This document shows, one piece after another, positions 1 to 6,732 of a stretch of DNA of 17,704 bases (positions within the stretch are counted from its first letter, which is position 1; the number at the start of each line of letters is the position of its first letter). Made by a program: the position numbers and the translations under genes. The stretch is from contig NZ_LATL02000313.1 of the NCBI RefSeq assembly GCF_000972705.2, forward strand, positions 1-17,704, written 5' to 3'. The notes beneath the pieces were generated by a model, which searched no databases, was not told where the DNA came from, and saw only the letters and a program-made list of their open reading frames with translations. This stretch comes from Limnoraphis robusta CS-951. GTDB taxonomy: Bacteria > Cyanobacteriota > Cyanobacteriia > Cyanobacteriales > Microcoleaceae.

Positions 1-212
1 GTGATGGGGTGGTGGGGAGAGGATTTTTTTCCGATGAAAAATAGCTTTTTGTTAATAAAAATTCCCCCCATCACCCCATCAACCCCGGCAATTTTTAACT
101 GAGAATGAAACAGCCCTGCTTTTTAAGGGGGGATAAAGGGGGGATACGCCTGACAGCACGCTACGCGAAGGTCAAAAGTTGAATGATTAGAAAAAAATGG
201 TATTAATCAAAA
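1..212. repeat. Repeat-rich leader before the histidine kinase
   Basis: No gene is visible. Bases 2-17 and 66-81 form a 16-bp inverted repeat with one mismatch (TGATGGGGTGGTGGGG against its partner), which could be the terminator hairpin of a gene lying left of the window or the ends of a small element. From about 118 to 205 there are two G6 tracts, then the segment 172-205, which recurs at 8266-8299 with 31 of 34 bases identical. This repeat stops 7 bases before the kinase start codon. Confidence 0.55.
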
Positions 213-1469
213 ATGTTTAGTCAAAGTCGTCGGAATTTAGCCCGTTGGTTTACTTGGTCAATGGGAGGAATATTAATCGTATTTGCCCAATTAATTTATT
301 ATATCGAAACTCGAGATCAATTGTGGGCGCTCGATAATGCCTTATATGATCGAACCAGTGCGCTGGCGTCAACCGTTGAGTTGAACACTCGCAAAGGTCA
401 ATCAAAAATCGCATTTGAAAACCTGCTCATGCTCCGGAGTAATTCCGGCTTTGGGAGTGAATTAATCTATGTTCGGTGGTACAATCAAGAAAGAAAAATT
501 GTGCAGTTTATAGGTCAATCTCCCACCGAAAAAAATAGAATAAAACTAGGATTTAAAACGCTTAAATCCGCTAATATTCAAGTCAGACAATTAACCATTC
601 CTGTTGTTGATAATGAAATTTTAATCGGCTATTTGCAAGTCGCTACCTCCCTAAAACCCTTTCAAGATACAACCCAAAAACTGCGTTTATTTTTAACAGT
701 GGGCGTGCCTATAACTTGGGGAATTATTGGTTTAACCGGCTGGTTACTGGGGGGAATGGCAATGCAACCCATTCGTCAATCTTACGAAGCCCAAAGCCGA
801 TTTACCGCCGATGCTTCCCACGAATTACGCGCCCCTTTAGCCGCCATTCTCAGCAACGCCCAAGTCGGTTTACTCGCCCCTGGCTGTGATGAAGTTCCCC
901 GCCAACGTCTGGAAAAAATTGTCACATTAACGAAGTCTATGACAGTTTTGATCGGTCATTTATTGCTATTAGCCCGTCACGAAGGTAAACTCAATCCCGA
1001 GTTCTTACAAACCGTTAATCTGACTCTACTTTTGACGGATTTAGCAACATTTTATCAAGACTTAGCCTTAGACAAAAATTTAACCTTTTTGACTCAACTT
1101 CCCCAACAATCTATTTTAGTTCACGCCGAACCCGAGTTACTCCGTCAAGCCATTGAAAATCTTCTCAATAATGCTTTTAAATATACAAATTCGGGAGGAA
1201 CAATCAGCCTAAAATTAATCTATGAATCCCGTTGGGTAATGATTTCGGTAACAGACACCGGAATGGGTATTCCGCCCCAAGATCTACCCCACATTTTTGA
1301 TCGCTTTTATCGAGTCGATCAAGCCCGAACCCGCAAAACAGGGGGTTTTGGCTTGGGGTTAGCCATCGTTAAACAAATTATCACAGCCCATCAAGGTTCT
1401 ATACAAGTCAGTAGTACCGTTGACGTGGGTTCTACCTTCACCATCACACTTCCCCGCCTCGACAGTTGA
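213..1469 (+). CDS. Membrane-bound sensor histidine kinase (RppB/NrsS-like architecture)
   Basis: This 418-residue two-component sensor should autophosphorylate on a histidine and pass the phosphate to a response regulator. Seen: a first membrane helix at about 14-31, an extracytoplasmic loop at about 32-158, a second helix at about 160-180 and a very short linker with no clear PAS domain. Then comes the dimerisation/H box FTADASHELRAPL with phospho-acceptor His203, N box at 311-320 (ENLLNNAFKY), G1 box DTGMGI at 348-353, F box near 361-366 and G2 GFGLGL at 378-383. All catalytic boxes are intact. The arginine-rich start followed by a helix resembles the cyanobacterial RppB/NrsS type, but the sensor loop is not diagnostic and the input signal is unknown. 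No regulator follows it; a partner could lie upstream of the window. There is no good Shine-Dalgarno sequence before the ATG, where a dispersed repeat ends. Confidence 0.93.
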   Translation: MFSQSRRNLARWFTWSMGGILIVFAQLIYYIETRDQLWALDNALYDRTSALASTVELNTRKGQSKIAFENLLMLRSNSGFGSELIYVRWYNQERKIVQFIGQSPTEKNRIKLGFKTLKSANIQVRQLTIPVVDNEILIGYLQVATSLKPFQDTTQKLRLFLTVGVPITWGIIGLTGWLLGGMAMQPIRQSYEAQSRFTADASHELRAPLAAILSNAQVGLLAPGCDEVPRQRLEKIVTLTKSMTVLIGHLLLLARHEGKLNPEFLQTVNLTLLLTDLATFYQDLALDKNLTFLTQLPQQSILVHAEPELLRQAIENLLNNAFKYTNSGGTISLKLIYESRWVMISVTDTGMGIPPQDLPHIFDRFYRVDQARTRKTGGFGLGLAIVKQIITAHQGSIQVSSTVDVGSTFTITLPRLDS

Positions 1470-1475
1470 AAAGAT

Positions 1476-1536
1476 GTAGGGGCGGGTTCCGCCCAGATGT
1501 ATGTTTTCCCATAGACAAGTTATATAAACCCGCCCC
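1476..1536. repeat. GGGGCGGGTT-ended inverted-repeat element, copy 1
   Basis: The left end GTAGGGGCGGGTT (1476-1488) is matched by the inverted right end AACCCGCCCC (1527-1536). It begins 6 bases after the histidine kinase stop, so the structured RNA could also act as that gene's 3' end. The ends match the other elements at 1650-1707, 1741-1801 and 8919-8978. Confidence 0.7.
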
Positions 1537-1582
1537 GTGTGCTATTTGATTTGACAGAAAAACCCTCAAAGAAACCGGGTTT

Positions 1583-1672
1583 TTGAGGCTGATCGAGGAA
1601 GGGGGTGGGTTTACAGAGGTTATTGATGAGTTGAGGCTGATCGACGAAGGGGGCGGGTTTACAGAGGTTATT
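1583..1672. repeat. Direct repeat, 42 bp x 2 (period 48)
   Basis: Bases 1583-1624 and 1631-1672 are the same 42-bp sequence with two substitutions; both start TTGAGGCTGATCGA. Just upstream, 1566-1588 holds an inverted repeat of the AAACCCGGTTTCTT type that is common in cyanobacterial intergenic DNA. The second direct repeat runs into the inverted-repeat element at 1650-1707, so the block looks built by successive local duplications. Confidence 0.75.
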
Positions 1673-1707
1673 TGTCACCAGACAGACATATCGACAGAAC
1701 CCGCCCC
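1650..1707. repeat. GGGGCGGGTT-ended element, copy 2
   Basis: A 58-bp unit with GGGGCGGGTT at 1650-1659 and AACCCGCCCC at 1698-1707. It matches the unit at 1741-1798 at 56 of 58 positions by hand comparison. It is too short to code for a transposase, so if mobile it would be a non-autonomous element. Confidence 0.75.
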
Positions 1708-1740
1708 AACAAAACTTCTGGTGGCTATTGCCCATACAAC

Positions 1741-1801
1741 GGGGCGGGGTTACAGAGGGTATTTGTCACCAGACAGACATATCGACAGAACCCGCCCCTA
1801 C
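1741..1801. repeat. GGGGCGGGTT-ended element, copy 3
   Basis: This is the near-identical partner of 1650-1707, 91 bp further along. Its right end, AACCCGCCCCTAC (1789-1801), is the mirror image of the GTAGGGGCGGGTT left end at 1476-1488, which defines the terminal sequence of the family. It lies 61 bases upstream of crtQ. Confidence 0.75.
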
Positions 1802-1862
1802 AGTGTTTAGATTGCCGTTTTTTGTTACAATCTGTGAAGACAATAGGTTATAAATAGGCAAA

Positions 1863-3332
1863 ATGCGGGTTGCGATCGCTGGAGCAGGTTTAGCGGGTAT
1901 GGCAACAGCCGTCGATCTCGTCGAGGCTGGACACCAAGTTGAAATTTTTGAATCTCGTCCTTTTGTTGGCGGAAAAGTCGGCAGTTGGGTTGATCCCGAT
2001 GGTAATCATATTGAGATGGGTTTACACGTCTTTTTTGGTTGTTATTACCATCTGTTTGATTTAATGAAAAAGGTGGGAGCGTTTGAACATCTGCGTTTAA
2101 AAGAACATTCTCACACCTTTATTAACCGAGGCGGAAAAACAGGAAGTTTAGATTTTCGCTTCATTACAGGCGCTCCGTTTAACGGACTCAAAGCCTTTTT
2201 TACCACCTCTCAACTGTCTTCTTATGATAAGTTGAAAAACGCGATCGCTTTAGGTACAAGTCCTCTCGTTCGCGGACTGGTAGACTTTGAAGGGGCGATG
2301 AAAACCATTCGAGATTTAGATCGAATTAGTTTTGCCGAATGGTTCCGCAGTCATGGCGGTTCAGAAGGTAGTTTAAAGCGGATGTGGAACCCGATCGCCT
2401 ATGCACTGGGTTTTATCGATACGGAAAATATTTCCGCTCGGTGTATGCTAACAATTTTCCAATTTTTTGCTGCAAAAACTGAGGCTTCTGTGTTGCGAAT
2501 GTTGGAAGGTTCCCCCCATGAATATCTCCATAAACCGATTATTAATTATCTCGAAGAACGAGGCGCGAAAATCTACACCCGACGCCGGGTTAAAGAGATT
2601 CAATACGAACAAATAGACGGCAAAACATACATAACAGCTATGGTTGTAGCTTCTGGAGACACCGAAGAAACCATCACAGCCGATGCTTATGTTTGTGCTT
2701 GTGATGTTCCCGGAGTTCAGAAAATATTACCCCAAGATTGGCGGAAATGGTCGGAATTTGATAATATCTATAAACTTGATACTGTGCCTGTGGCAACGGT
2801 ACAATTACGCTTTGATGGTTGGGTAACAGAACTCAATGATCCGCAACAACGCAAACAGTTAGAACGAGCCGTTGGCATTGATAACTTGTTGTATACTTGT
2901 GATGCTGATTTCTCCTGTTTTGCGGATTTAGCCTTAACCAGTCCGGGAGATTATTATCGTCAAGGCGAGGGTTCACTGCTACAATTAGTATTAACCCCTG
3001 GAGATCCGTTTATCAAACAAAGTAACGAAGAAATCGCCCAACACGTTCTCAAACAAGTACAGGATTTATTCCCGTCTTCAAGAGAACTCAAGATGACCTG
3101 GTATAGTGTGGTTAAATTAGCTCAATCTCTCTATCGAGAAGCGCCGGGAATGGACCCCTATCGTCCTGCACAAAAAACCCCTGTAGCTAACTTTTTCCTA
3201 GCTGGAAGTTATACCCAACAGGATTATATTGATAGCATGGAAGGCGCGACACTTTCGGGTCATCAAGCCGCAAAAGCCCTTTTAAATAATACAGCTAACT
3301 TGATGAAACCCTCGGCGGTAACAACAGGTTAA
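1863..3332 (+). CDS. crtQ: Zeta-carotene desaturase (plant/cyanobacterial Zds type)
   Basis: This FAD-dependent desaturase takes zeta-carotene through neurosporene to lycopene in the cyanobacterial carotenoid pathway, at the membrane and normally with plastoquinone as electron acceptor (family knowledge). The 489 residues fit the family. Seen: the N-terminal dinucleotide-binding motif GAGLAGMA (G7-x-G9-x-x-G12), acidic residue E30 in [15 protein letters not shown] that would bind the FAD ribose, and the C-terminal FAD-binding segment [17 protein letters not shown] of phytoene desaturase-type flavoproteins. The GGKVGSW and SMEGAT motifs and overall similarity favour Zds over phytoene desaturase. 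A weak AGG lies before the ATG. The downstream SRPBCC gene is co-directional, the same order as I recall for Synechocystis slr0940-slr0941, but a MITE now separates them. Confidence 0.95.
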   Translation: MRVAIAGAGLAGMATAVDLVEAGHQVEIFESRPFVGGKVGSWVDPDGNHIEMGLHVFFGCYYHLFDLMKKVGAFEHLRLKEHSHTFINRGGKTGSLDFRFITGAPFNGLKAFFTTSQLSSYDKLKNAIALGTSPLVRGLVDFEGAMKTIRDLDRISFAEWFRSHGGSEGSLKRMWNPIAYALGFIDTENISARCMLTIFQFFAAKTEASVLRMLEGSPHEYLHKPIINYLEERGAKIYTRRRVKEIQYEQIDGKTYITAMVVASGDTEETITADAYVCACDVPGVQKILPQDWRKWSEFDNIYKLDTVPVATVQLRFDGWVTELNDPQQRKQLERAVGIDNLLYTCDADFSCFADLALTSPGDYYRQGEGSLLQLVLTPGDPFIKQSNEEIAQHVLKQVQDLFPSSRELKMTWYSVVKLAQSLYREAPGMDPYRPAQKTPVANFFLAGSYTQQDYIDSMEGATLSGHQAAKALLNNTANLMKPSAVTTG

Positions 3333-3343
3333 AACTGACAATA

Positions 3344-3489
3344 TAGAGGGAATTTTTTAGAGTTATAGCAGAGAAAGAGTTGATTAGGACACTGTTTTTC
3401 TGTCAAATCCTTTTATGATAAAGGTTTCAATTCTGTCTCCTGTCTCCTGTCTCCTGATTTCTGCTATAAATGCTTTAAATTTCCCTCTA
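3344..3489. repeat. Short inverted repeat flanking MITE copy 1
   Basis: TAGAGGGAA (3344-3352) and TTCCCTCTA (3481-3489) are exact inverted 9-mers on either side of the MITE. With the MITE removed, this would be a short hairpin just after crtQ, so the element may have landed inside an existing stem-loop. Chance pairing is possible. Confidence 0.35.
3364..3468 (-). mobile_element. MITE (105 bp, TATAGCAGA ends), copy 1
   Basis: The element starts TATAGCAGA and ends TCTGCTATA, perfect 9-bp terminal inverted repeats that include a TA at each edge. It is the reverse complement of 6584-6688 with one substitution in 105 bases, and similarity stops exactly at these ends in both places. Inside are three tandem TCTCCTG units (3436-3456) and a near-palindrome around 3410-3425. 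It has no coding capacity. TA ends plus short inverted repeats fit a Tc1/mariner-IS630-type non-autonomous element; that assignment is inference. Strand is given relative to the copy at 6584. Confidence 0.88.
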
Positions 3490-3518
3490 AAAATATACTC
3501 TATCAACTCTAAAATCCG

Positions 3519-3965
3519 ATGTCAGACTGGTTAGAACATAGCGTTCAAGTTGAAGTTCCAATTCCGATAGAATTAGCTTGGAGTCTTTGGTCAGATTTGG
3601 AACAAATGCCCCGATGGATGAAATGGATTGATTCGGTTAAAATCTTAGAAGATAATCCCGAATTATCCCGTTGGAAATTAGCAGCAGGTCGGTTTGAGTT
3701 TACTTGGCTGTCTCGGATTTTGAAACAGGTTCCCCATCAAATTATTCAATGGGAATCTGTTGATGGTTTACCGAATCAAGGCGCCATTCGATTTTATGAT
3801 CGTCATGGGAGTAGTATTGTTAAACTGACGTTTTCCTATGCCATTCCTGGGATTTTAGGTAAACTGATGGATAATCTCTTTTTAGGACGACTGGTAGAAT
3901 CAACCATTCAAGCAGATTTAGAACGGTTTCGAGATTACGCCCTAGCCGTTCATGCAAAATCTTAA
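3519..3965 (+). CDS. SRPBCC-fold (cyclase/dehydrase-like) protein next to crtQ
   Basis: This 148-residue soluble protein has the START/polyketide-cyclase pattern: an N-terminal strand VQVEVPIPIELAWSLWSDLEQMPRWMKW (about 9-36), a series of strands (WKLAAGRFEFTW, IIQWESVDGLPNQGAIRFY, SSIVKLTFSYAIPG) and a long C-terminal helix (about 118-145). The family binds hydrophobic ligands in a cavity; here no catalytic residue can be named. It follows crtQ by 186 bp in the same direction. The same pairing in other cyanobacteria suggests a link to carotenoid metabolism, but that is association only. Its stop is 2 bp from the nadE stop on the other strand, leaving no space for a separate terminator. Confidence 0.8.
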   Translation: MSDWLEHSVQVEVPIPIELAWSLWSDLEQMPRWMKWIDSVKILEDNPELSRWKLAAGRFEFTWLSRILKQVPHQIIQWESVDGLPNQGAIRFYDRHGSSIVKLTFSYAIPGILGKLMDNLFLGRLVESTIQADLERFRDYALAVHAKS

Positions 3966-3967
3966 GC

Positions 3968-5677
3968 TTAAATTCCACTTGTTGCTTTCGCAATTGGCAT
4001 CCGCCAACCTGTCCCAAAAGCGCGATCGCTAATTTTTAATCCGGGAGGGGCTTGACGGCGTTTAAATTCTGCCCGCATGACTAATTTTACCACCTTTTGA
4101 ACAATCTCAGAATCATGTCCGGCCTCAATAATTTGTTGAACCGATTCATGTTTTTCAACTAACCGATATAAAATATCATCTAAAATCTCATAAGGGGGGA
4201 GTGAATCTTGATCAACTTGACCGGGTTTGAGTTCAGCGCTGGCAGGCTTTGTTAAAATATTATTGGGGATAATTTCTTTTTGATGATGTTTATTTAACCA
4301 ATGACAAATTGAATAAACTCGCGTTTTAGGAACATCTGCAATCACCGCTAATCCCCCATTCATATCGCCATACAGGGTACAATATCCCACCGCCATTTCT
4401 GATTTATTTCCAGTTGAGAGTAACAAATGACCAAATTTATTAGAAATAGCCATCAATAATGTTCCTCGAATGCGGGATTGAATATTTTCTTCGGCAATGC
4501 CAAATTCTGTCCCTGTAAACAAGGGTTCAAGGGTGTTATCAAAGGCTTTCATTCCCTCAGAAATCGGTAAAAGTTCGGTTTTAATCCCAATATTTTCAGC
4601 CAATTTTAACGCATCATTGACTGAATGATCGGAACTGTAAGGAGAAGGCATTAATACCCCTAAAACATTCTCTTCTCCCACCGCTTCTGCTGCAATAGCC
4701 GCAACTAACGCCGAATCAATTCCCCCACTTAACCCCAAAACAACCTTAGAAAAACCACATTTCCGCACATAATCCCGCACACCCAAAACCAACGCTAACC
4801 AAATTTCTTCATCTTCACTTCCCGGATGATCATTTGAAGACTTTTCTAGAGATTTAACCGTTGTTGCTGCCATTAAATCTTGTTTTTCAAAATCAAACTC
4901 AACAATAGCAAAATCAGTTTTAAATCCCGCTAAACACTGAACTAATTCACCGTTTTTATTAAAAGCAAAACTAAACCCATCAAAAATTAAATCATCATTT
5001 CCCCCAACTTGATTGGCATAAATAATCGGAGTTTGATAACGTTCTGCACTATGTCCCAGCATCGCTTGACGGAGTTTTTGTTTACGGGTTTGGTAGGGAG
5101 AAGCCGATAAATTTACCACTAAATCAACATTTTGTTCCGCTAAAGCTTTCATGGGATTACAAGCATAGTTTTGTCTTCCCCAAAATTCCTCATCGTTCCA
5201 TAAATCTTCGCAAATTGTCACCCCAATTTTTAAAGATGTGGTAGAATTAGATAAAGTAAAATATTCACTTTGTTTTCCGGATTCAAAATAGCGATCTTCA
5301 TCAAATACATCATAAGTCGGGAGTAACCGCTTTTGAAAAAACTTCTGAATTTCACGATTGTGAATTAACGCGGTACTATTAAATAACGGCTTACCCTGTT
5401 TTTTAAACTCAGGATTCGGTTGGACAGTTCCGACTAAAACTGCAAGTTCAGGCGGTAATTTTTCAGCTAAAATGTGTAGTTGAGCGATCGCAGCCTCGAT
5501 AAAACTGGGGCGAATCAACAGATCTCTCGGCGGATAACCTAGCAAAGCCAATTCTGTGGTTAATAGCAGTTGACAACCTGCTTCTGTAGCTTGTTGGGCG
5601 ACATCGAGAATACGTTGAGCATTTCCGGTAATATCGCCGACAGTGGGATTGAGTTGTGCGATCGCAATTTTCATCAT
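3968..5677 (-). CDS. nadE: Glutamine-dependent NAD+ synthetase
   Basis: This enzyme converts deamido-NAD+ to NAD+ using ATP and ammonia taken from glutamine, the last step of NAD synthesis. It is a 569-residue two-domain form. The N-terminal nitrilase-type glutaminase domain (about 1-265) has the catalytic triad Glu42 (TTELALLGYPP), Lys116 (QKRLLPTYDVFDE) and Cys156 (TICEDLW). The C-terminal synthetase domain (about 290-569) has the ATP-binding loop SGGIDS (307-312) and STGNKSEMAVGY further on. Two adjacent ATGs (5677 and 5674) could start it; the second has better spacing from AGAG. The upstream co-directional gene (5793-6113) is separated by 115 bp and a hairpin, so an operon is uncertain. 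Confidence 0.96.
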   Translation of the reverse strand: MMKIAIAQLNPTVGDITGNAQRILDVAQQATEAGCQLLLTTELALLGYPPRDLLIRPSFIEAAIAQLHILAEKLPPELAVLVGTVQPNPEFKKQGKPLFNSTALIHNREIQKFFQKRLLPTYDVFDEDRYFESGKQSEYFTLSNSTTSLKIGVTICEDLWNDEEFWGRQNYACNPMKALAEQNVDLVVNLSASPYQTRKQKLRQAMLGHSAERYQTPIIYANQVGGNDDLIFDGFSFAFNKNGELVQCLAGFKTDFAIVEFDFEKQDLMAATTVKSLEKSSNDHPGSEDEEIWLALVLGVRDYVRKCGFSKVVLGLSGGIDSALVAAIAAEAVGEENVLGVLMPSPYSSDHSVNDALKLAENIGIKTELLPISEGMKAFDNTLEPLFTGTEFGIAEENIQSRIRGTLLMAISNKFGHLLLSTGNKSEMAVGYCTLYGDMNGGLAVIADVPKTRVYSICHWLNKHHQKEIIPNNILTKPASAELKPGQVDQDSLPPYEILDDILYRLVEKHESVQQIIEAGHDSEIVQKVVKLVMRAEFKRRQAPPGLKISDRAFGTGWRMPIAKATSGI

Positions 5678-5736
5678 TAATCTCTGGAGTAGATTTTAAC
5701 TCAAGTTTACTACTCAGAAATCAATTTCTCGAGTGA

Positions 5737-5767
5737 TCAGCCAGGGATTTCAATCCCTGGGGACTGA
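5737..5767 (-). terminator. Hairpin between the small secreted gene and nadE
   Basis: CCAGGGAT (5741-5748) and ATCCCTGG (5753-5760) form an 8-bp stem with a 4-base loop, and TCAG/CTGA outside can extend it with a small bulge. It lies 25 bases after the stop of the upstream minus-strand gene. There is no T run after it, so it may be a weak terminator, an RNA-stabilising hairpin or just a dispersed palindrome. Confidence 0.4.
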
Positions 5768-5792
5768 TACGGCGACTCTTCACGACTACCGA

Positions 5793-6113
5793 TTAATTAG
5801 GACCAAACGGATCACGACAAAGTTGATATGTGACTTCAAAATTCTCACCTCGCTGATCCGCTTCCTCTTCTAAACGGTCGATTTGCTGAGAACGTTGCTC
5901 TTTAGCTTGTAAACGAGTTGTTCCACTGACACTCGCTTCTTTCGTCTCATCTCCTATCTTATATTGATAGTTACAAACAAAATCGTTTTTAGTGGTCTGA
6001 GCGCTACTGGGTGTAGTCGGTTGTTGAAGAGAGGGTCTATCCTGTGCGAATGCTGGGGAGGTTAGACCCAACGCTAGAAAACTAACTGTAATACCACTGA
6101 GAAACCTATTCAT
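5793..6113 (-). CDS. Small secreted protein of unknown function
   Basis: I do not recognise this 106-residue protein. Residues 1-23 are a clear signal peptide (hydrophobic core SGITVSFLALGL, cleavage expected after AFA before QDRP), so it should reach the periplasm or outside. A Pro/Thr/Ser/Gln-rich linker (about 24-43) leads to a small domain with only two cysteines, C47 and C99, well placed for one disulfide. The segment KEASVSGTTRLQAKEQRSQQIDRLEEEADQ (about 58-87) is charged and probably helical. The start is well set: AAGGAG lies 6 bases before the ATG. The signal peptide and strong ribosome site show it is a real gene. Confidence 0.8.
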   Translation of the reverse strand: MNRFLSGITVSFLALGLTSPAFAQDRPSLQQPTTPSSAQTTKNDFVCNYQYKIGDETKEASVSGTTRLQAKEQRSQQIDRLEEEADQRGENFEVTYQLCRDPFGPN

Positions 6114-6176
6114 AATTATCTCCTTAAATGAAAAATTTATTTTTCTATTCTTATCTTAGATAAAGTTAAGGACGAG

Positions 6177-6497
6177 TTAATCCTTCTGACGATAGAACAT
6201 TCTCATTTTGAAGCGAGCAATTTCCTCAAATCGATCAAAAGCAGTCTCATCGAAAATATCCCACAGATCTATTTCTATTGGCTGATGACCCCAGAGATCG
6301 CAACTAAATCTAAGTGAGGCTAAACATTCATCAAGTCTATTTTGGAGGAAAATAAAAACCCGTTTTTGCGTAGGATGGCAGTCCTCTGGGCGATTATTTG
6401 AGGGATTAACCCGAATCGACTCATAAATTCTTTCTGAAGCAATAGGCGATCGTCGGTTGAGACCGATTAAAATTGAGTAAGATATTGACGTAGTTTT
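6177..6497 (-). pseudogene. Probable 5'-truncated gene remnant
   Basis: On the minus strand a frame stays open for 106 codons from the stop at 6498-6500 to a stop at 6177-6179, but I find no ATG, GTG or TTG before a late ATG near the C-terminus. The conceptual product contains FIFLQNRLDECLASLRFSCD and IDLWDIFDETAFDRFEEIAR, which look like amphipathic helices of a real protein, and codon choice resembles nearby genes. I do not recognise the family. Either the 5' end was lost, an ATT/ATA start is used, or the frame is open by chance. It lies 63 bp upstream of the small secreted gene on the same strand. Confidence 0.4.
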
Positions 6498-6556
6498 TTA
6501 GAGATGAGTCGCTCAATTAACGAGGGATTTTCAAGCCTTATTGTAACTTAATGAAC

Positions 6557-6584
6557 TTAATCCCGATTAAACAGCAAATATACT
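6557..6584 (+). promoter_or_regulatory. Promoter of the HEAT-repeat gene, touching the MITE
   Basis: TTAATC (6557-6562), a 16-base spacer and TATACT (6579-6584) form a sigma70-like promoter. The call is supported by the paralogous stretch at 8382-8409, which keeps the same spacing with TTGACC and TATACT. The last base of the -10 box is the first base of the MITE's TA duplication, so the start site expected about 7 bases downstream falls inside the MITE. Confidence 0.6.
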
Positions 6585-6688
6585 ATAGCAGAAGTCAGGA
6601 GACAGGAGACAGGAGACAGAATTGAAACCTTTATCATAAAAGGATTTGACAGAAAAACAGTGTCCTAATCAACTCTTTCTCTGCTATA
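6584..6688 (+). mobile_element. MITE (105 bp, TATAGCAGA ends), copy 2
   Basis: Same element as 3364-3468, in opposite orientation, 104 of 105 bases identical. It is inserted between the -10 box and the start codon of the HEAT-repeat gene. In this orientation the RNA would carry three CAGGAGA units (about 6596-6616), each containing an AGGAG. If the MITE plus one TA is removed, the flanks join into a sequence that lines up with the MITE-free paralogue at 8346-8456 with only one base of length difference up to the start codon. Confidence 0.88.
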
Positions 6689-6732
6689 GAAGCCAAACTA
6701 AACTTTTGTACTCTATTCTCAGAGGTAATTTA

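Noticed and set aside
1520..1857. Open frames of 61-75 codons on both strands
   Set aside because: They fall entirely in the GC-rich direct and inverted repeats and their products repeat the same short peptide (such as TDIS or DRHIDRTRP), which is the repeat read as protein.
3436..3456. Three TCTCCTG units as a CRISPR-like or minisatellite array
   Set aside because: There are only three 7-bp units, without spacers, and they are part of the MITE in both copies.
6646..6732. Upstream TTG start extending the HEAT protein by 29 residues
   Set aside because: The TTG and the first 14 codons lie in the MITE; the signal peptide and the paralogous fragment both place the start at 6733.
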